DNA of 36,049 nt, from NCBI GenBank assembly GCA_039936115.1, contig JBDTIZ010000295.1:1-36049 (forward strand), in the 5' to 3' direction. Positions 32,149 through 36,049 of the stretch are shown one piece after another. The stretch's first letter is position 1, and every line of letters begins with the position of its first letter. Source of the DNA: DATIJJ01 sp039936115. GTDB taxonomy: Bacteria > Pseudomonadota > Gammaproteobacteria > DSM-16500. Under the pieces are notes generated by a model. That model was not told where the DNA came from. It saw nothing but the letters and a program-made list of their open reading frames with translations, and ran no database searches. A program made the translations under genes and the position numbers.

Positions 32149-34761
32149 ATGACAAACAGCATCCCACAACACATTTATTTGCATGATTATCACGTGCCAC
32201 CGTATTTAATTGATACGGTTGATTTGGAATTTCATTTAAACGAAGAAATCACATTGGTGAAATCAACGCTCGCAGTACGCTTAAATGAAGCGGCTACAAT
32301 CACAAATAAAAATTTAGAATTGGTGGGTGATGAGCTCGAACTTGTGTCAGTCACATTAAATGGAAAAAAATTAACAGCACATGAATTTACCGCAACCGCA
32401 CAGTCATTGATTATTTTTTCTGTGCCAGAAAAATTTAACTTAGAAATTCAAACTCATATCAAACCACAAGAAAACACAGCGTTAAGTGGACTCTATAAAT
32501 CCAGTGGAAATTATTGCACTCAGTGTGAAGCACATGGTTTTCGTCGTATTACGTATTTTTTAGATCGTCCCGATATCATGGCACGCTATACGACTAAAAT
32601 TATCGCCGATGAAAAACTGTATCCCATGTTGTTATCAAATGGCAACATGATTGCCTCCGGAAAATTATCTGACTGCAAGCATTGGGTCAAATGGGAAGAT
32701 CCCTTCAGAAAACCTAGTTATTTGTTCGCGCTTGTCGCAGGTGATTTAGAAGTTGTCGAAGATTTTTTTGTGACGCAATCTGATAGGCGCGTCATTCTGC
32801 GTATTTATGTTGAAAAAGGTAATCGTGAAAAATGCACCCACGCAATGGCTGCCATTAAAAAAGCTATGCGCTGGGATGAAGAACAATATGGTCGTGAATA
32901 TGATTTAGATATTTATATGCTAGTGGCCGTTAGCGATTTCAATATGGGCGCAATGGAAAATAAAGGTTTAAATATCTTTAACACCAAATATATTTTAGCT
33001 ACGCCTGAAACTGCAACGGATTTAGATTTTATTCATATTGAAGGCGTGATTGCACACGAATATTTTCATAACTGGACAGGCAATCGTATTACTTGCCGCG
33101 ACTGGTTTCAATTAAGCTTGAAGGAAGGTTTAACCATTTTTCGCGATCAAGGTTTTACTGCAGATACAACGTCAAAAGCTGTTGCACGAATTCAAGATGT
33201 GATTGCATTACGTGCGACTCAATTCCCTGAAGATGCAGGGCCGTTAGCGCATCCAGTACGTCCAGATTCCTATATTGAAATAAATAATTTTTACACCGCG
33301 ACGATTTATAACAAAGGCTCTGAAGTCATTGGAATGATAAAAACAATTCTTGGCGATAAGTTATTTCGCAAAGGAATGGATCTGTATTTCGAGCGTCACG
33401 ATGGCCAAGCTGTCACGATTGAAGATTTCGTTAAAGCACATGAAGATGCATCCGGTATTGATTTGAAACAATTTAGATTGTGGTACAGTCAGGCTGGAAC
33501 ACCCGTGTTGGATGTTCATGATCAGTACGATGAAAAAACGCAAACCTATAGGTTGAAGATTAAACAAATTTGTCCTCCGACACCCGGCCAACCGACTAAA
33601 AAACCTATGCATATTCCGGTGAGTATTGGGTTGCTGGATCATTCGGGTGAAGAAATACTAAGCGATTTATTGCAAATTACAAACAGTGAGAATGAATTTG
33701 TCTTTACGAATATTCCTTCTAAACCCATTCCATCGCTGCTCCGAAATTTTTCAGCACCGGTAAAAATAAAATATAATTATTCTAATCAGGAATTAGTTTT
33801 ACTTTTTCTGCACGACAAGGATTTGTTTAATCGTTGGGAAGCTGGACAGAAATATGCGGTCAATGTGATTTTGGGTTTAGTGCATGATTATCAGCAAAAG
33901 AAATCGTTAGAGCTAGCAGATGAATTTGTGGGAGCTTTTGATTTCGCGCTGACGACTATGCAAGATGATAAATGGTTATTATCCGAAATGTTAACGTTAC
34001 CCTCTGAAAAATATCTTGCGGAACAAATGACTGTGATTGATGTGGATGCTATTCATGCAACGCGTGAATTTGTCCTGCATGAAATTGCACGGCGTTTAAA
34101 AGATAAGTTTTTAGCGGTTTATCAAGAAAATAATCAGCAACAAGAAAAATCGTATCAATTTACGATTAGTGAAGTAGGGCGTCGTTACTTAAAGAATCTT
34201 TGTCTCGCATACCTAACTTTGCTAGATGATGATTCAGTGAAACTTACCGCACAGCAATTTTCATCCGCATTAAGTTGCAATATGACAGATACCATAGCAG
34301 CGCTGCATTGTTTGGTAAATTCCAAGAGTTCACATCGCCAAATTGCTTTAGAAGAATTTTATGCTAAATGGCATCATGATGCCTTAGTCGTTGATAAATG
34401 GTTTGCAATCCAGGCGTCATCGAAACTGCCGGGAACTGTCGAGCATGTAAAAAAATTATTACATCACAAAGCGTTTGATATCAAAAATCCTAATAAAGTA
34501 TATTCACTGTTGGGTGCATTTGGAAATAATCCCATTCATTTTCATGCGAAAAGTGGAGAGGGTTATCGATTGTTAGCGGAAGTGGTTTTGCAATTAGATG
34601 CACTAAATCCTCAGATTGCAGCACGCATGTTAAAACCATTAACCGATTGGAAGCGTTATGACGATGAACGTCAAAAATTAATGCGTGAACAACTAGAGTT
34701 ATTATCCGGCAATAAACAACTGTCAAAAGATGTCTTTGAATTAGTGACGAAAAGTCTTTAG
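32149..34761 (+). CDS. pepN: Aminopeptidase N (M1 family)
   Basis: Cytoplasmic zinc aminopeptidase with broad specificity, 870 residues (E. coli 870). The substrate motif GAMENKG is at 267-273. The zinc site HEYFHNWTGNR starts at His303 with Glu304, His307 and the third ligand Glu326 in LKEGLT. The Tyr-containing region TATIYNKGSEVIGM follows. The C-terminal helical domain runs to the end (LKPLTDWKRYDDERQKLMRE). The stop TAG is part of the AGGAG ribosome site of fumC, indicating cotranscription. Confidence 0.97.
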   Translation: MTNSIPQHIYLHDYHVPPYLIDTVDLEFHLNEEITLVKSTLAVRLNEAATITNKNLELVGDELELVSVTLNGKKLTAHEFTATAQSLIIFSVPEKFNLEIQTHIKPQENTALSGLYKSSGNYCTQCEAHGFRRITYFLDRPDIMARYTTKIIADEKLYPMLLSNGNMIASGKLSDCKHWVKWEDPFRKPSYLFALVAGDLEVVEDFFVTQSDRRVILRIYVEKGNREKCTHAMAAIKKAMRWDEEQYGREYDLDIYMLVAVSDFNMGAMENKGLNIFNTKYILATPETATDLDFIHIEGVIAHEYFHNWTGNRITCRDWFQLSLKEGLTIFRDQGFTADTTSKAVARIQDVIALRATQFPEDAGPLAHPVRPDSYIEINNFYTATIYNKGSEVIGMIKTILGDKLFRKGMDLYFERHDGQAVTIEDFVKAHEDASGIDLKQFRLWYSQAGTPVLDVHDQYDEKTQTYRLKIKQICPPTPGQPTKKPMHIPVSIGLLDHSGEEILSDLLQITNSENEFVFTNIPSKPIPSLLRNFSAPVKIKYNYSNQELVLLFLHDKDLFNRWEAGQKYAVNVILGLVHDYQQKKSLELADEFVGAFDFALTTMQDDKWLLSEMLTLPSEKYLAEQMTVIDVDAIHATREFVLHEIARRLKDKFLAVYQENNQQQEKSYQFTISEVGRRYLKNLCLAYLTLLDDDSVKLTAQQFSSALSCNMTDTIAALHCLVNSKSSHRQIALEEFYAKWHHDALVVDKWFAIQASSKLPGTVEHVKKLLHHKAFDIKNPNKVYSLLGAFGNNPIHFHAKSGEGYRLLAEVVLQLDALNPQIAARMLKPLTDWKRYDDERQKLMREQLELLSGNKQLSKDVFELVTKSL

Positions 34762-34771
34762 GAGAAAAATA

Positions 34772-36049
34772 ATGACAATCCATACACAAAATACCCGCAC
34801 CGAAACCGACAGCATGGGTGCAGTAGAAGTCCCTGTTAATGTCTATTGGGGCGCACAAACACAGCGTTCTATTCATCATTTTGCAATTGGCCATGATGTC
34901 ATGCCAAAAGAATTAATTCGCGGCTTTGCGATTTTAAAAAAAGCAGCTGCAATGTCAAATCAAGAATTAGGTTTGTTGCCAGAAGAAAAAGTGAAATTGA
35001 TCGTAGCAGCAGCAGATGAAATTATCGCTGGAAAATTAGCGGATCAATTTCCACTTAAAATCTGGCAAACGGGCAGCGGTACGCAAACGAATATGAATGT
35101 GAATGAAGTCATTTCAAATCGTGCGATTGAAATTGCAGGTGGAAAACTGGGTAGCAAGAAGCCTATTCATCCAAATGATGATGTGAACCGTTCACAATCC
35201 TCAAACGATACGTTTCCAACCGCAATGCATATTGCAGCAGTTGAAAGTCTCATCAACCAATTGATTCCAGCGACGAAAGAATTACGCAATGCATTGCTTG
35301 AAAAACAACATGCATTCACAAAAATTGTCAAAGTGGGCCGTACGCATTTGCAAGATGCAGTGCCATTGACTTTAGGTCAAGAATTTTCGGGTTATGTTGC
35401 ACAATTAGATGCGAGCTTAAAATTTATCGATGCAACTTTGCCTGGTTTATACGAGCTTGCATTAGGTGGCACTGCTGTCGGCACGGGAATTAATTCTCAT
35501 CCTAAATTTGGTGTGACAGCAGCAGAAAAAATTGCGCGATTGACAGGCTTACCTTTTATTTCCGCACCTAATAAATTTGCTGCACTGGCGGCACACGATG
35601 CGATAGTGTTTGCTAGCGGTGCATTGAAAGCACTGGCTTGTGCATTGATGAAAATTGCAAATGATCTTCGTTGGTTGGGCTCAGGTCCGCGTTGTGGATT
35701 GGGTGAATTAATTTTACCTGAAAACGAACCAGGTTCGTCTATTATGCCCGGCAAAGTTAATCCTACCCAATGTGAAGCAATCACGATGGTTTGTGCGCAA
35801 GTGTTAGGCAATGACACCACGGTGGCTATCGCAGACAGTCAGGGCAATTTTGAATTAAATGTATTCAAACCAGTAATTATTTTTAATGTCCTGCATTCCT
35901 TAAATCTTCTCGCAGACAGCTGCCATTCATTCCGAAAATTTTGTGTGGAAGGTATTTTACCCAACCAGAAGACTATTGCTAAACATCTGGAACATTCCCT
36001 CATGCTGGTCACAGCCTTAAATCAATACATTGGTTATGACAAAGCGGCA
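34772..36049 (+). CDS. fumC: Fumarate hydratase class II, C-terminal end missing
   Basis: Cofactor-free, oxygen-stable fumarase of the TCA cycle. 426 codons are visible before the window ends; the E. coli protein has 467. Family signatures: TDSMGAVEVPVNVYWGAQTQ at the N-terminus, TGSGTQTNMNVNEVI, the active-site His in GRTHLQDAVPL (His192), and the superfamily loop GSSIMPGKVNPTQ from about residue 321, with the catalytic Ser. AGGAG lies six bases before the ATG and overlaps the pepN stop. The frame is intact to the edge. Confidence 0.97.
   Translation, partial: MTIHTQNTRTETDSMGAVEVPVNVYWGAQTQRSIHHFAIGHDVMPKELIRGFAILKKAAAMSNQELGLLPEEKVKLIVAAADEIIAGKLADQFPLKIWQTGSGTQTNMNVNEVISNRAIEIAGGKLGSKKPIHPNDDVNRSQSSNDTFPTAMHIAAVESLINQLIPATKELRNALLEKQHAFTKIVKVGRTHLQDAVPLTLGQEFSGYVAQLDASLKFIDATLPGLYELALGGTAVGTGINSHPKFGVTAAEKIARLTGLPFISAPNKFAALAAHDAIVFASGALKALACALMKIANDLRWLGSGPRCGLGELILPENEPGSSIMPGKVNPTQCEAITMVCAQVLGNDTTVAIADSQGNFELNVFKPVIIFNVLHSLNLLADSCHSFRKFCVEGILPNQKTIAKHLEHSLMLVTALNQYIGYDKAA

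Overview
The window is a chromosomal stretch from an AT-rich gammaproteobacterium. Gene content, the conserved kdsD-kdsC-lptC-lptA-lptB-hpf-npr order, the divergent mla operon, the rluD-pgeF/bamD divergent pair, small secreted low-complexity proteins and a eukaryotic-like kinase fit the Legionellales/Coxiellales (intracellular or protist-associated lineages). This placement is inference from gene content, not a phylogeny. Almost every gene is envelope or core-metabolism housekeeping. No rRNA, tRNA, insertion sequence, prophage or CRISPR array was seen.

Layout. 1-5.2 kb: a partial L-serine ammonia-lyase (minus), then ampG overlapping a MscK-type mechanosensitive channel (plus). 5.3-11.5 kb: a small lipoprotein (minus), a TetA-like MFS transporter overlapping tldD, darP/yjgA and a small secreted Ala/Lys/His-rich protein (both minus), then pmbA/tldE followed by a small exported Ig-like protein. 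11.5-12.1 kb: a gene-poor segment with nested palindromes and two tiny coupled ORFs. 12.1-16.1 kb (minus): kdsD, kdsC, lptC, lptA, lptB, hpf and npr, covering Kdo synthesis, LPS transport, ribosome hibernation and a nitrogen-PTS carrier; rpoN is absent between lptB and hpf. 16.3-19.7 kb (plus): a PspC-domain gene followed by mlaFEDCB, the phospholipid-transport system. 19.8-21.6 kb: a Ser/Thr-kinase-like gene broken into two frames. 21.6-25.8 kb: degP/degQ, pgeF and rluD (minus), with bamD divergent. 25.9-31.8 kb: a LysE exporter, nadE and ygfZ (minus), divergent pncA, then gph and ubiG (minus). 31.8-36.0 kb: a small Thr/Pro-rich secreted protein with a clear terminator, pepN, and a partial fumC.

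Two observations stand out. First, the kinase gene at 19812-21592 is interrupted exactly at a perfect 8-bp tandem duplication (TTATGCAT at 20588-20603). Removing one copy restores one 590-residue frame and the canonical kinase motif D-C-Y-A-L-G, so this is a recent or possibly reversible inactivation of a candidate host-directed kinase. Second, the intergenic regions carry several families of dispersed palindromes. One is a 115-121 bp element present twice in opposite orientation with a conserved AT-rich interior. The copy at 26.6 kb is flanked on both sides by five 18-bp tandem repeats in mirror-image order, making a 318-bp palindrome. The copy at 11.5 kb sits in the middle of a different palindrome.

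Functionally the window concentrates on the outer envelope: Kdo and LPS export, lipid asymmetry (Mla), BamD, DegP, PgeF/AmpG murein recycling and MscK. It also holds an NAD block, with pncA and nadE facing away from each other around ygfZ.
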